64,000 nt of DNA from Mucilaginibacter saanensis (lineage in GTDB: Bacteria > Bacteroidota > Bacteroidia > Sphingobacteriales > Sphingobacteriaceae): the NCBI RefSeq assembly GCF_014200575.1, contig NZ_JACHBZ010000001.1, positions 496,001 to 560,000 on the forward strand, written 5' to 3'. The notes under the pieces are model-generated. The model was not told where the DNA came from, searched no databases, and saw only the letters and a list, made by a program, of their open reading frames with translations. This document shows, piece by piece, positions 9,453-19,132 of the stretch. Position 1 is the stretch's first letter; every line of letters starts with the position of its first letter. A program made the position numbers and the translations under genes.

Positions 9453-9482
9453 AAAAATGGGCTCCTTCAGAAGCCCATTTTT
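9453..9482 (-). terminator. Terminator after the desaturase gene
   Basis: A perfect 11-bp stem (AAAAATGGGCT with AGCCCATTTTT, loop 9464-9471) begins 10 bases beyond the desaturase stop on the minus strand, with runs of A and T on both flanks. Confidence 0.75.
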
Positions 9483-9491
9483 AATGCTTGT

Positions 9492-10532
9492 TTATTTGTC
9501 AATGCTTGTGGCCAGTTCTGATTTTAAGCTATCAATTTTGGTTAAGTCAGCATCGGGTTTTGATATGTCTGTTAGGGCTACCCGGCCGCGATCTTTACGC
9601 AAAATGCGGTTAAATAGTGATATTTCACGATCAAAAAGAAAGCGGAAAAATAACTTTGTCCATGAAGTATGGTAATACAGCGTATCATAATATTCAGGAG
9701 CTGTTCTTTTAATTTCAGGTAGTTTGTTCCATGGTATAGAAGGGAAATCATGGTGCTCATTGTGGAAACCCACATTAAAGGCTACTACGTTAAAATTGCC
9801 ATAGTAGCTATAAGTTTCCTGTTCGGCGCTATGGGTAAGGTAATGTTCCTGTATCCAACGGGCACCTAGTGGATGTAAGCCCACCGAAAAAAAGAAGCTT
9901 AGCAATAAAAATGCTATAGCAGGCCAACCCATAAAATACCAAATAATTGTTGTAAACGCTACCTGCATTAAAACGTTTGTTAGTATCCAACCGTCAAAAG
10001 GATGGATCTCCCTTAATCGCGATAAGCGGAATACCTGGAAAACCGGGTAAAATAATAACCACAAGGCCTTACCTAAAAAAGAATTGTTGATTAGCTTAGC
10101 TTCCCATTTATTAGGTAAATCGGCATCAAGCTCATGTACACCCTGAAAAGAGTGATGTTTGATGTGATATTTTTCAAATGATATAGCGCTTGGGAATATT
10201 TGCGGTAAATTGGCAAACATAGACGCCCAACGATTTGCGTTACGATTTTTAAATAGTAGCTGGTGTGTGCACTCATGTATCATTACAAACAAACCATGAT
10301 CGGCAAAGGCACCCAACAAATATGCAGCACCTACAATTAGCCACCAAGGCTGGTCGCGCAGAAACCAGGCTAAAACTACCTGAAAACTTACCAAACCAAT
10401 GATAGCAAATATGGTATTTGGGTTTTTACCTATTAGTTTCCGTAATTGTGGAAACTGCTTTAAAATTTTTTTTGTACGGATACGATGAGGTTCAGACTCC
10501 TGGGAATAAACAAAATCAGTTTTCTTAATCAT
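9492..10532 (-). CDS. Sphingolipid delta-4 desaturase-like (DEGS-type) membrane desaturase
   Basis: The 346-residue protein has three histidine boxes HECTH (86-90), HIKHH (123-127) and HNEHH (257-261). Box sequence and spacing closely follow animal DEGS1 (HExxH, HxxHH, HNEHH), and so do the flanks: an N-terminal DFVYSQESEPHRIRTKKIL like the lipid-DES region, FANLPQIFPSAISFEKYH, GLHPLGARWIQEHY, and ETYSYYGNFN followed by NVGFHNEHHDFPSIP. DEGS enzymes introduce the 4,5-trans double bond into dihydroceramide. Bacterial acyl desaturases such as DesA do not share these flanks as far as I know. I chose the ATG at 10532; the open frame extends nine codons upstream to a TTG. Sphingobacteriaceae make sphingolipids, so this role is plausible but unproven. 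Confidence 0.85.
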   Translation of the reverse strand: MIKKTDFVYSQESEPHRIRTKKILKQFPQLRKLIGKNPNTIFAIIGLVSFQVVLAWFLRDQPWWLIVGAAYLLGAFADHGLFVMIHECTHQLLFKNRNANRWASMFANLPQIFPSAISFEKYHIKHHSFQGVHELDADLPNKWEAKLINNSFLGKALWLLFYPVFQVFRLSRLREIHPFDGWILTNVLMQVAFTTIIWYFMGWPAIAFLLLSFFFSVGLHPLGARWIQEHYLTHSAEQETYSYYGNFNVVAFNVGFHNEHHDFPSIPWNKLPEIKRTAPEYYDTLYYHTSWTKLFFRFLFDREISLFNRILRKDRGRVALTDISKPDADLTKIDSLKSELATSIDK

Positions 10533-10651
10533 ATAAAATGGAAACGTTAAATATAACAATAACGTGTTGAAAATATCGTTTTGTTGTAAAAAATTATCCT
10601 ATGAGATAAAAACTTCATAAACATTTCATGAATATTTTATATAGAGTTGTC

Positions 10652-11653
10652 TTACTGCTGCTTGAATACCAGTACTTTAAAGGTATTCGGCAGCGTTTTG
10701 CGGGTTCCCGGTTCAAACTCGGCTACGCTTAAATAAATTTTGTGGGTTTGATTGTCCAGCGCCATGGTTTTGGCCCTGTTGGCTGTTTTTAATATCTGTA
10801 CAACGCTATAATCATCGGCTGTTTTTTGCTTGATAATGGTAGTTGTACCATCGCCACATGAGCAAAATATCAATTTTGTTTCGGGATCATAAACTACAGC
10901 GTCAACCCCGGCACCTATAGGTAAAGTGCTGACTACCTTGCCCGTATTTGTATTAACTACGCTTACACCTTTGTTTTCGCGACAAACGGTAAACAAGCGT
11001 TGCCCGGCAGCATCTAATGCCAGGCCGGTAGGGCCTCCGCAAGGAGCAAGGGGATAGTTTTTAATTACTTTAAGCGCTTTGCTGTCAATTACGTTCAGGC
11101 TGCTTTTATCCTCCAGGTTGTTGTAAATTTTACCTTTGCCATCGGCCACAGCAAATTCAGGGCCGCCACCCAAGGCAATCGTACCCACTTGTTTAAGGGT
11201 GCCCGGATCAATAACGGATGAGTTATTACTTTCGCCGTTAAAGCTAAAAACGCGGTTGGAGTATGGGTCGTACATAATGGCATCAGGGCCGTTGGCATCA
11301 GTTAGGGCTATAGTGGCAATAACTTTAAGCGTTTTTAAATCAAAGGCAACTACCGCATTGGCCTTACCATCGCTGATAAACCCGCGGTTCAGGCTGTTCA
11401 CAATGGCAATGCCATGAACGCCTTTCATATTGTCAACTAAGCCAATGGGTTGGTCTGTAGTAAGATCAATAACATTCACGGCCGTGCCGTGCGATACATA
11501 TAAACGCCGGTTTACTTTGTCAATGGTTAAGTAATCATAACTGCCATCACCAGGTATAGCAATGGTTTTATCGGGTGCATAAACCTGTGCCCTTGATATA
11601 AACGGTGCTAAACCTGCAGCCAGCATGGCGAGAATTAAAACGTGCTTTTTCAT
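10652..11653 (-). CDS. Secreted YVTN/YncE-type beta-propeller protein
   Basis: The 333-residue protein has a signal peptide (cleavage near SRAQ) and a series of about 45-residue blades of the YVTN/YncE type (YDYLTIDKVNRRLYVSH, NVIDLTTDQPIGLVDN, VAFDLKTLKVIATI, SVIDPGTLKQVGTI, NVIDSKALKVIKNY, SVVNTNTGKVVSTL). Such propellers are periplasmic binding or scaffold proteins without a known reaction. It lies 54 bases downstream of the RND pump on the same strand and is probably the last gene of the efflux operon. I chose the ATG at 11653 because it places the signal peptide correctly; the open frame runs seven codons further upstream. Confidence 0.85.
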   Translation of the reverse strand: MKKHVLILAMLAAGLAPFISRAQVYAPDKTIAIPGDGSYDYLTIDKVNRRLYVSHGTAVNVIDLTTDQPIGLVDNMKGVHGIAIVNSLNRGFISDGKANAVVAFDLKTLKVIATIALTDANGPDAIMYDPYSNRVFSFNGESNNSSVIDPGTLKQVGTIALGGGPEFAVADGKGKIYNNLEDKSSLNVIDSKALKVIKNYPLAPCGGPTGLALDAAGQRLFTVCRENKGVSVVNTNTGKVVSTLPIGAGVDAVVYDPETKLIFCSCGDGTTTIIKQKTADDYSVVQILKTANRAKTMALDNQTHKIYLSVAEFEPGTRKTLPNTFKVLVFKQQ

Positions 11654-11707
11654 GTTGAATATTGCTTGTGGCAATGAAATTAACCTTTAAATCTGTAGAA
11701 AAGCTGT

Positions 11708-14700
11708 TTAACTCAAATGGTTTTCGGTTGATGGTTGCGGAAAACCATTGCGATATAAAATACGCAGCATAGCAGGTAAAACTATCAGCAATAGGGGCAG
11801 AGCGGCTAAAAAGCCACCTATTACCGCTATGGCCAATGGCTGGTGCAACTGTGCGCCGGTGCCAATGCCCAATGCCAATGGGAGCAAGGCTATAATGGCC
11901 CCAAGAGCTGTCATCAGTTTTGGTCGTAAACGGGTGCTAATCGCATAATTTACAGCATCATCAATGGTGTTGCTTAACGCGCTTTCTTTAAATTGCAAAA
12001 ATGTAAAGATGGCATTTTCACCAATGATGCCCACTATCATAATTAAGCCGGTATAACTGCCCACGTTTAATGGCGTGCCGGTTATAAAAAGTGCCAGGAA
12101 ACTGCCGGCTATGCCTAATACACCAATAATGAGTATCAATATAGCGATCCTAAATTGTTTAAACAGAAAGAGGATAACTCCAAAAACTAACAAGCTTGCC
12201 GTTATTAATATAATCAATAATTCTTTAAATGATTGTTGCTGCTCGGCATAAGCGCCTCCGTATTCCACGTGGTACCCCTGCGGAAAGCTGATGTTTTGCG
12301 ATATGGTTTTTTGAATAGCCGGCATCACCGTACCCAAATCACTATTCTCTAAGCGGGCGCTGATTATATTTACATTTTGAAGATTTTCACGGTTTATCTC
12401 GGCATCGCCGCTTTTCAGGTCAACGGCGGCAAGATCACTTATGGGCACCAGTTTGCCGTTGGGCAAAAATATATTGAGTTTATTGATCCCGCTTACATTG
12501 AGCGAGCGGTTACCCGGGTAAACCATGCGGATAGGGGATAACTGTTCTTTCTCGAGCAGGTTGCCAATCACGTTACCTTCCAACGCTGTTTGTACCTGGA
12601 GCTGCAGGCTGGCAGGGGTAATATTATATTGTGCCAGTTTACTATAATGCGGATCAATACTAACCGATGGTCCGGCTATCACAATACCCGGTAGCACATC
12701 GGCTGTTCCTTTAACCTGTTGCACGGCGGCGGCTATTTGTTTGGAAAATACTTGCAGTTTTTTAGGATCATCACCAAAAACTTTAATCTCGATAGGTTCG
12801 GCCGAGGTTGTAAGATCTCCAAGCATATCGGTAATTACCTGCCCAAATTCAACTACCAGCGCGGGTTGCGTAATGGCTATCTTTTTACGCAGATCGCTTA
12901 TTACCTCTTCAGTGGTTTTATCACGTTTTTTTTGAAGCTGTATCAGGTAATCGCCTTTGTTTGGCTCTGTAATAAAAAAGCCCATTTGTGTACCAGTACG
13001 ACGCGAGTATGCGGTAACCTCCGGTTGTTTGATAATTATTTTTTCTATTTCGCGCAACATCCTGTCGGTTTCTTCCAGTGATGTTCCCGGCGGCGATGCG
13101 TAGTCAAGTACGATACTACCTTCGTCCATCTCGGGCAGAAATCCGGTTTCCAATTGCGATGGTATCAGCACAATTACCGCCACCAAGCCCAGCATAATAA
13201 GGATGGCTACATAGGGCCTCAGGATAAAAAAGCTCACCCATTTATGCTTCTGAACCGGATGCGGCTCTCTTGGAGCAGTTTTTACGTCGTCTTTAAACTT
13301 CGGCTTAGGAGTTAGTAATAAGTAAATTACAGGCAACCCAATCCAGGTTACAAAAAACGAGCATACCAATGTGATAATCATGGTATTGGTAAGTACTTTG
13401 AAATAAGCACCCGCCACGCCCGTCATTAATACAAATGGTATAAATATCACAATGGTACTAATGGATGAGCCTACCATGGCCGGGAACAGATAATCAATGG
13501 CTTTTTGTATCAGATGGCGGCTAAGTTCATCGGGATGCTCCTCATGGGTGCGATGGATCTGTTCAACTACCACAATGGCGTCATCAATAATTAAGCCTAT
13601 GGAAGCCGCAATGGCACCCAGCGTCATGATATTAAAAGTATACCCCAGTGCATAAAGTACCAGCAGCGTAAGCCCGAGGGTAACCGGTATGGTAATAAGG
13701 ATGGTTGCACTTGCCTTAAACGATCGTAGAAAAATAACGGCCACAATAATGGCCAGTAATAGGCCTATCCACAGGCTGTCGCTTACACTTTTAACAGAAT
13801 CGTTCACAAAATCGGCCTGTTCATAATAAGGCTTTATGCTTACACCGGCCGGTAATATTTTTTGCAGGGCCTTTACCTTTTGATCCATATCTGTTGACAA
13901 GGATATCAGGTTGGCATTAGGTTGCTTAATTACAGCAATCAGCACACCATCGTGCCCGTTGGCGTTAATGCGGGTGTATTCAATACCTTCATTAATTTGT
14001 ATACTGGCAAAATCTTTAAGCCTTACTACTCTTTTGCGGTTATTGCTGATCACCAGGTCTTCCAATTGCTCTTTGGTATTGATGGTGGCATCGGTAACGG
14101 TTAAGTATAATAGCTTATAATCAGACAGGTAACCTCCCGACTTTACAAAATTGGTTTGCGTAAGCGTATTGCTGATAATATCAGGAGTAAGCCCCAGAGA
14201 GCTCATTTTTTGAGGATCAAGCGTGAGCCAGTATTCTTTTAATTTACCCCCGATCACCCGGATTTCCGATACACCATCAACCTGCGATAAAAAAGGCTTT
14301 ACCGTATACGTGGCAATCTGACGTAATTCTATAGGCGATTTATTATGGCTCTCCAGTGTATATCCACTCACCGGCAGTATAGATGGGTTCATTTTCTCAA
14401 CAGAGATATTTACATCTGCCGGCAAATCATTCTTGATCTGATCAATTCTTGATTGTATGCGCTGCTGACTCAGGTCAATATCTGCATCCCAATTGAGCAG
14501 GGCCGATATTTCGCAGCTGCCCCTGCTGGTTGTACTGCGCACCAGTTGTAAATCAGGAACCTGTTTAATAGCATTTTCGAGCGGTTTGGTAACCGTAACC
14601 ATCATTTTATTTACCGGCTGTAAACCTTGATCTGCAATGATCTTGATTTTGGGGAAAGTGATCTCGGGAAAAAGCGACGTTTGTAATTTGGAGTATGCAA

Positions 14701-14782
14701 ACAGCCCCCCCATAATGATGAGGGCCAGTACCAAGCCCAGTGGCTTGCGGTGCGATATGAAAAAGTTTTTTCCGGCGGTCAT
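11708..14782 (-). CDS. RND efflux transporter, inner-membrane pump
   Basis: The 1024-residue protein has the twelve-TM RND architecture: TM1 near 13-31, a large periplasmic porter domain, a TM block about 335-540, a second porter domain and a TM block about 850-1010. The TM4 motif SIGLIIDDAIVVVEQ carries the paired Asp residues of the proton relay of drug-type (HAE) pumps; metal-type pumps have a different DFG-DGA pattern. It therefore probably exports a small molecule by proton antiport. Its ATG overlaps the adaptor stop (TAATG), so translation is probably coupled. It forms a tripartite pump with the adaptor and TolC genes just upstream. Confidence 0.92.
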   Translation of the reverse strand: MTAGKNFFISHRKPLGLVLALIIMGGLFAYSKLQTSLFPEITFPKIKIIADQGLQPVNKMMVTVTKPLENAIKQVPDLQLVRSTTSRGSCEISALLNWDADIDLSQQRIQSRIDQIKNDLPADVNISVEKMNPSILPVSGYTLESHNKSPIELRQIATYTVKPFLSQVDGVSEIRVIGGKLKEYWLTLDPQKMSSLGLTPDIISNTLTQTNFVKSGGYLSDYKLLYLTVTDATINTKEQLEDLVISNNRKRVVRLKDFASIQINEGIEYTRINANGHDGVLIAVIKQPNANLISLSTDMDQKVKALQKILPAGVSIKPYYEQADFVNDSVKSVSDSLWIGLLLAIIVAVIFLRSFKASATILITIPVTLGLTLLVLYALGYTFNIMTLGAIAASIGLIIDDAIVVVEQIHRTHEEHPDELSRHLIQKAIDYLFPAMVGSSISTIVIFIPFVLMTGVAGAYFKVLTNTMIITLVCSFFVTWIGLPVIYLLLTPKPKFKDDVKTAPREPHPVQKHKWVSFFILRPYVAILIMLGLVAVIVLIPSQLETGFLPEMDEGSIVLDYASPPGTSLEETDRMLREIEKIIIKQPEVTAYSRRTGTQMGFFITEPNKGDYLIQLQKKRDKTTEEVISDLRKKIAITQPALVVEFGQVITDMLGDLTTSAEPIEIKVFGDDPKKLQVFSKQIAAAVQQVKGTADVLPGIVIAGPSVSIDPHYSKLAQYNITPASLQLQVQTALEGNVIGNLLEKEQLSPIRMVYPGNRSLNVSGINKLNIFLPNGKLVPISDLAAVDLKSGDAEINRENLQNVNIISARLENSDLGTVMPAIQKTISQNISFPQGYHVEYGGAYAEQQQSFKELLIILITASLLVFGVILFLFKQFRIAILILIIGVLGIAGSFLALFITGTPLNVGSYTGLIMIVGIIGENAIFTFLQFKESALSNTIDDAVNYAISTRLRPKLMTALGAIIALLPLALGIGTGAQLHQPLAIAVIGGFLAALPLLLIVLPAMLRILYRNGFPQPSTENHLS

Positions 14783-15711
14783 TATTGCACAATTTTAACT
14801 TTGGCGGTATCAGCCAATCCATAATTACCGCTTACCACTATTTGATCTTTTGCCGAAAACTTGGGTGATAATATCTCTACCCGGTCGCCGCTTTCAATGC
14901 CTTTGGTAATGGGGGTTTTAATTGCAGTAGTTGGGTTAATGAGTTTCATTACCCAAAATTGAGTTTGAGTTTCATTGGTCAGTATAGCTGATTTGGGTAA
15001 TGATGCCGTATTGGGCCTTGATGATTTGATGATACGGGCTTTTGCCACCAGGTTTTCAGGGATCAGGCTATTACTGTTTACTTTAATTACCATACCCTGT
15101 GTTTGCGATAAGGTATCAACTGATGGCATTACTGAAGCCACTTTGCCGTTTAGCTTTTCGCCGCCAGGCAATAGTAATTGTACATCCTGGTTGTTTTGTA
15201 CGTAACGGCGCATTTCATAGGGCAGCTGCATAATAAAAGCAAAGCTCGACCTGTCGCTTATTACAGCCAGTTGTTCACCATCCTGCACATAATCCCCCTG
15301 TTGATGGCTTAATTGGGTAATATAGCCGTTACCTGCTGCCTTGATGCGGTTTACGCCAGAAAATTTAAAAGTGGTATCTAATACATTAATACTGTTGCCG
15401 ATGCTTTGCGCTTCCTTGGTTTTTATGGTGAAAATTGTTTCGCCTTTACTTACATAATGGCCAAGCTGGGTATTTACTTTTTGTACGTAGCCGTTGGCGT
15501 TGGCCTTCACAAAGTTTTTCTGTAAAAAAACAGATGTGGCGCTCAGGTCAACATAATCAATCATAGAACTGTCGTTTACTGTGGTTACGGTAACCGGTGT
15601 TTGTGAGGCCACAGCAGCTTCCTCATCACCTGCTGGCTGAGTTTTACTTTTGCAGGAGAACAGCAGTAGCGGCAGACAGGCAATGATGTAATATATAGAT
15701 TTAAGTTTCAT
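14782..15711 (-). CDS. RND efflux periplasmic adaptor lipoprotein
   Basis: The 309-residue membrane fusion protein has an N-terminal lipoprotein signal with lipobox LLFSC (Cys20). It contains the split biotinyl-lipoyl motif (VKANANGYVQKVNTQLGHYVSKG and IKAAGNGYITQLSHQQGDYVQDG) with only a very short segment between, so the alpha-helical hairpin is reduced or missing, followed by a beta-barrel region (LPYEMRRYVQNNQDV) and a membrane-proximal domain. It links the inner-membrane pump to TolC. It sits 1 base after the TolC-family gene and overlaps the pump start by 1 base. Confidence 0.9.
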   Translation of the reverse strand: MKLKSIYYIIACLPLLLFSCKSKTQPAGDEEAAVASQTPVTVTTVNDSSMIDYVDLSATSVFLQKNFVKANANGYVQKVNTQLGHYVSKGETIFTIKTKEAQSIGNSINVLDTTFKFSGVNRIKAAGNGYITQLSHQQGDYVQDGEQLAVISDRSSFAFIMQLPYEMRRYVQNNQDVQLLLPGGEKLNGKVASVMPSVDTLSQTQGMVIKVNSNSLIPENLVAKARIIKSSRPNTASLPKSAILTNETQTQFWVMKLINPTTAIKTPITKGIESGDRVEILSPKFSAKDQIVVSGNYGLADTAKVKIVQ

Positions 15712-15712
15712 G

Positions 15713-16948
15713 TTATCGGTTCCAGTAATTTAACTGATTAATGAGCTGTAAATTAGTGATATTGGTTTGTGTTTTGAGGTTTTTTATACTCAGGTAATTG
15801 TTAATGGCCAGCACCAGATCGGCAATACGGAGGTCGCCGGTTTGCAGCAATTGCGTATCTACCTTGATCAGGCTTTCTGAAAACTTCATCTGTTCATCAA
15901 TTTGCGCAAGCAGACTTTCGTTACCCGTAATTTGCTGATTTAACTGGGCAATTTGCTGCCGGTATTGCGTATCAAAAAAGGCTTTGTAGTTTTTCCGGGT
16001 ATCTTCTTCCAGCGATAATTTATGGTATTGGATTTTACGTTGCCCTCCATCATAAATAGGCAGGGTAAAGCTAAAGCCTACACTTACGCCAAAGTTTTTA
16101 TACGGTTGCGAGGCAAAATCTGAATTGTAACCACCATCGGCCAGCAGGTTTATTTTAGGTTTGTACGCAAAGTTAACCAGCGTTTTACTGTTTGCCAGTT
16201 TAAGGCTGTCCAGTTTATATTGATTAAAAAATATGCTGTTGTTAACATCGGGCGTGTAGGTTTTTTGAATTCCGGGCTCCTGTAGTTCCATGTAGCTGGT
16301 ATCGGCTACGCCGGCCAGGTAGTTTAGCGTTGCATAATCGTTTTTGTATTGCATCCGCGATTGTAAAAGCTGCAATTGCTGTTGCTTTAAGGTAACCAAA
16401 AAAGTAAGGTAATCGCTTTGCCGGTAAACATTGGTACGGGTAAGTTTTTTAAGCAGGTCTTCTTCATGGTTAAGCAGGGTTACAATTTCCTGATTAAATT
16501 TTAATTGTTGCAAACTGCCATAAGCGGTAATGTACTGCGCGGTAACCGCCTTTTTCAAGTCCTGTTCAGATATTTTGGCTGTATTGCCAACTGATTGCGA
16601 CAACAGCGTAATGGCATCAACCTGTGCGGCTATGTTTTTTTTACTATCTAAGGATTGATTTATGCCCAATAAGGCATTAAGCGTGTGCTCATTAGTAATG
16701 GCTGCCGCATAGCCGTAGCCATTTTTAACAGGTGCATATAAACCTGTACTGGTAGCGTTTACCTGCGGTTTATATCCGGCCCTGATGCGCAGGCTATCCA
16801 ACTGACTGGAGGCTATCTGGTTTTTGAGATCCTTAAGCAGCGGGCTGTTATTTTTTGCCAATTCAAGGTAATGATCAAGCGTATAAGTTTGCGCCCGGGC
16901 ATAGTTATGAATGAATATGAATAGTATAAGGCCGAAAAACCACTTCAT
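15713..16948 (-). CDS. TolC-family outer-membrane efflux channel
   Basis: The 411-residue protein has a signal peptide (cleavage near ARAQ) and two long heptad-like coiled segments in each half, as in TolC-family channels (start YTLDHYLELAKNNSPLLKDL; second-half landmark FSFTLPIYDGGQRKIQYHK). It would form the outer-membrane exit duct for the RND pump encoded after it. The order TolC, adaptor, pump, with gaps of 1 base or less, is a tight operon. The kinase gene ends 82 bases upstream on the same strand. Confidence 0.88.
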   Translation of the reverse strand: MKWFFGLILFIFIHNYARAQTYTLDHYLELAKNNSPLLKDLKNQIASSQLDSLRIRAGYKPQVNATSTGLYAPVKNGYGYAAAITNEHTLNALLGINQSLDSKKNIAAQVDAITLLSQSVGNTAKISEQDLKKAVTAQYITAYGSLQQLKFNQEIVTLLNHEEDLLKKLTRTNVYRQSDYLTFLVTLKQQQLQLLQSRMQYKNDYATLNYLAGVADTSYMELQEPGIQKTYTPDVNNSIFFNQYKLDSLKLANSKTLVNFAYKPKINLLADGGYNSDFASQPYKNFGVSVGFSFTLPIYDGGQRKIQYHKLSLEEDTRKNYKAFFDTQYRQQIAQLNQQITGNESLLAQIDEQMKFSESLIKVDTQLLQTGDLRIADLVLAINNYLSIKNLKTQTNITNLQLINQLNYWNR

Positions 16949-17030
16949 TAATTAATATATAAATGCTATTTAAACATAGCTAAACTATAACACAATTCTG
17001 AATAAATTTGGGATGGGTATCGTAACAAAT

Positions 17031-18278
17031 TTAAAAGATAACGGCAAATACATGATAAGGGGGCTCAAATTGATACTTGAGCGAGAAGTTGAAATTTTCG
17101 CAGATCTGTTTGCTGATGGTAAGCCCAAGCCCGCTGCCATCAGAGCCTGACGATTTATGGAAACGGGTAAATATATGTTCTTCGGGCAGTGGGGTATTAT
17201 TTCCTGTGTTTTTAATACACAGGCTATTAACAGTTAAATGAATATCAATTTGACCACCTGCATGATTGTGCCTTACTGCATTAATGATCAGGTTATTGAG
17301 CAGTATCTCAATTAAATAGCGGCTGCCTATAATTTCCTTGTCATCAAGCCCTGCGGTAACGGTAATCTGTTTATCCTGAAAAATGTCTTCCAGTTGCACC
17401 AGCATTTCTTCTATCAGCGTACGTAAATTGATGTTTTGCTGATCTGTCATCAGCCGGTTCTCAATCTTAACTAATAATAATAATGACTGATTAAGTCTGC
17501 TCAGTCTTGATACCGCATTGTACAGGTCAGTAAGCAATTTGCTTTGCCTGTCGCTAAAATTATCAGTTTGTATCAGGGTATCCAGTTTTGAATTAATAAC
17601 GGCAATTGGCGTCAGCAATTCGTGTGATGCGTTTTCGGTAAATGCCTTCAGGTCTTTATAATCATGTTTAGCTTTTACAGACATGTTAATTGCCGCCCGG
17701 TTAAGCTCATTAAACTCATCAATATTGGTAGTGGTTTGGGCAATTCCCTGGTTGTCGGCAATATTAAATAGCTTAAGCTCCTTTAAAATGCCATAAAAAG
17801 GCTGCCACAAACGATTTAAAATTAGCCTGTTGGCAATAAGCAGCACAAGCAATAAAAACAGAATAACACCAATGGTAATACCAAATATGATCTGTATCAG
17901 ATCTTCGGTTTCTACTTTTGATTCAACAATAAGTATTTTGTAGTATTTGCCGTTAACCGTAACCGAAGTGATCAGTCCGCGACCGGATTCATATTCATTC
18001 TTTTCTTTACGGTACCGGGTATTAATAAACTCCCGTTTAACGGAGTTTATGGCTGCTTCGCTAAAGGTTATCTGCTGGTCTTTGGAGTCAAATACCTGCG
18101 GTAAGCTATTGTTTAATTTTACGTAATCAAAAACTTCATCTTCCTCAACTTTTAGTGCTTTATCATTCTGATCGTTTAATATCCAGCTGATAGCCTGGTA
18201 ATAAATAATCCCAGTAATTACCATTACAATAATAGTAGTAACAATATTTACACGGTTATATAAGGTAAGCAGCTTCAT
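17031..18278 (-). CDS. Membrane sensor histidine kinase
   Basis: The 415-residue kinase has TM segments near 13-33 and 128-152 bracketing a sensor region of about 95 residues. The DHp helix carries the H-box ENASHELLTPIAVIN, and a HATPase domain follows with the N-box NNLIINAVRHNHAGG and the G-box SGSDGSGLGLTISKQICENF. It overlaps the response regulator by 4 bases (ATGA), so the pair is translationally coupled. The position upstream of an RND operon on the same strand suggests it senses envelope stress or the pump substrate. Confidence 0.9.
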   Translation of the reverse strand: MKLLTLYNRVNIVTTIIVMVITGIIYYQAISWILNDQNDKALKVEEDEVFDYVKLNNSLPQVFDSKDQQITFSEAAINSVKREFINTRYRKEKNEYESGRGLITSVTVNGKYYKILIVESKVETEDLIQIIFGITIGVILFLLLVLLIANRLILNRLWQPFYGILKELKLFNIADNQGIAQTTTNIDEFNELNRAAINMSVKAKHDYKDLKAFTENASHELLTPIAVINSKLDTLIQTDNFSDRQSKLLTDLYNAVSRLSRLNQSLLLLVKIENRLMTDQQNINLRTLIEEMLVQLEDIFQDKQITVTAGLDDKEIIGSRYLIEILLNNLIINAVRHNHAGGQIDIHLTVNSLCIKNTGNNTPLPEEHIFTRFHKSSGSDGSGLGLTISKQICENFNFSLKYQFEPPYHVFAVIF

Positions 18279-18952
18279 TGATCAACAAATTTGTAGCCCA
18301 TACCGTAAGCGGCCTGTATATAGTCGTTACTGCCGGCTTCCACCAGTTTTTTGCGGATGTTTTTAATATGCGAGTAAATAAAGTCGAAATTATCGGCCAG
18401 GTCAATACCATCGCCCCATAGATGTTCGGCAATAGCGTTTTTAGAAACTACCTTACCTTTGTTGGCAATAAAATAAATAAGCAGTGCAAACTCCTTACGG
18501 GTAAATTTAACGGGTTTATTATTTACTTTAACCGTTTTTGCCTGCAGATCGATACTGATTTCGTTAAATACCAGCTGGTTACTGCCGTTATACATTTTAC
18601 GCCTGATAATGGCCGATACGCGTGCTTTGAGCTCGGAAAGGTGGAACGGTTTTACCAGGTAATCATCTGCCCCCAGATCAAGCCCTTCCAGGCGGTCGTC
18701 AAGTGAGTTTTTGGCCGATATGATAAGCACCCCATCAGTATAATTATTTTCCTTTAGTTTTTTGAGTATGCTGATGCCACTCCCCCCGGGCAGGGTAATA
18801 TCCAGCAGTATACAGTCATAACGGTATAATTCAATTTTGGATATGGCCGCAGGGTAACTGTCCGCGGTTTCGCAAATATTACCGGCTTCGGTAAAGTATT
18901 CCTCAATACTCTCGCGCAGGCCCTCTTCGTCTTCAATGATCAGTAGCTTCAT
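18275..18952 (-). CDS. OmpR-family response regulator
   Basis: This 225-residue regulator has a receiver domain with acidic cluster E7-D8-E9, phosphoacceptor Asp51 (ILLDITLPG) and conserved Lys101 (LVKPFH). A winged-helix DNA-binding domain follows (about 125-223; FTRKEFALLIYFIANKG, VSKNAIAEHLWG, YGMGYKFVD). It is the first gene of the minus-strand run that continues with the kinase and the efflux genes, so it probably autoregulates and controls the pump. Confidence 0.93.
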   Translation of the reverse strand: MKLLIIEDEEGLRESIEEYFTEAGNICETADSYPAAISKIELYRYDCILLDITLPGGSGISILKKLKENNYTDGVLIISAKNSLDDRLEGLDLGADDYLVKPFHLSELKARVSAIIRRKMYNGSNQLVFNEISIDLQAKTVKVNNKPVKFTRKEFALLIYFIANKGKVVSKNAIAEHLWGDGIDLADNFDFIYSHIKNIRKKLVEAGSNDYIQAAYGMGYKFVDQ

Positions 18953-19132
18953 TTTTGGTTATGCGTGTTGAATGGTGAGCCGAATGAAAGTTAAAAATAG
19001 TAAAATCAAAACTACTAAGTCAATTTGTACACATTCTGTATTTTGCAGCATTTTGAATTTATTTTAAAACAAAACAGAATCTATCCAAAATGGTAATGTA
19101 ATTTTAGCAATACTTATAACTCAAAATTCAAT

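Noticed and set aside
12719..13081. Plus-strand open frame of 120 codons inside the RND pump gene
   Set aside because: It lies antisense to a well supported conserved gene and shows no protein features.
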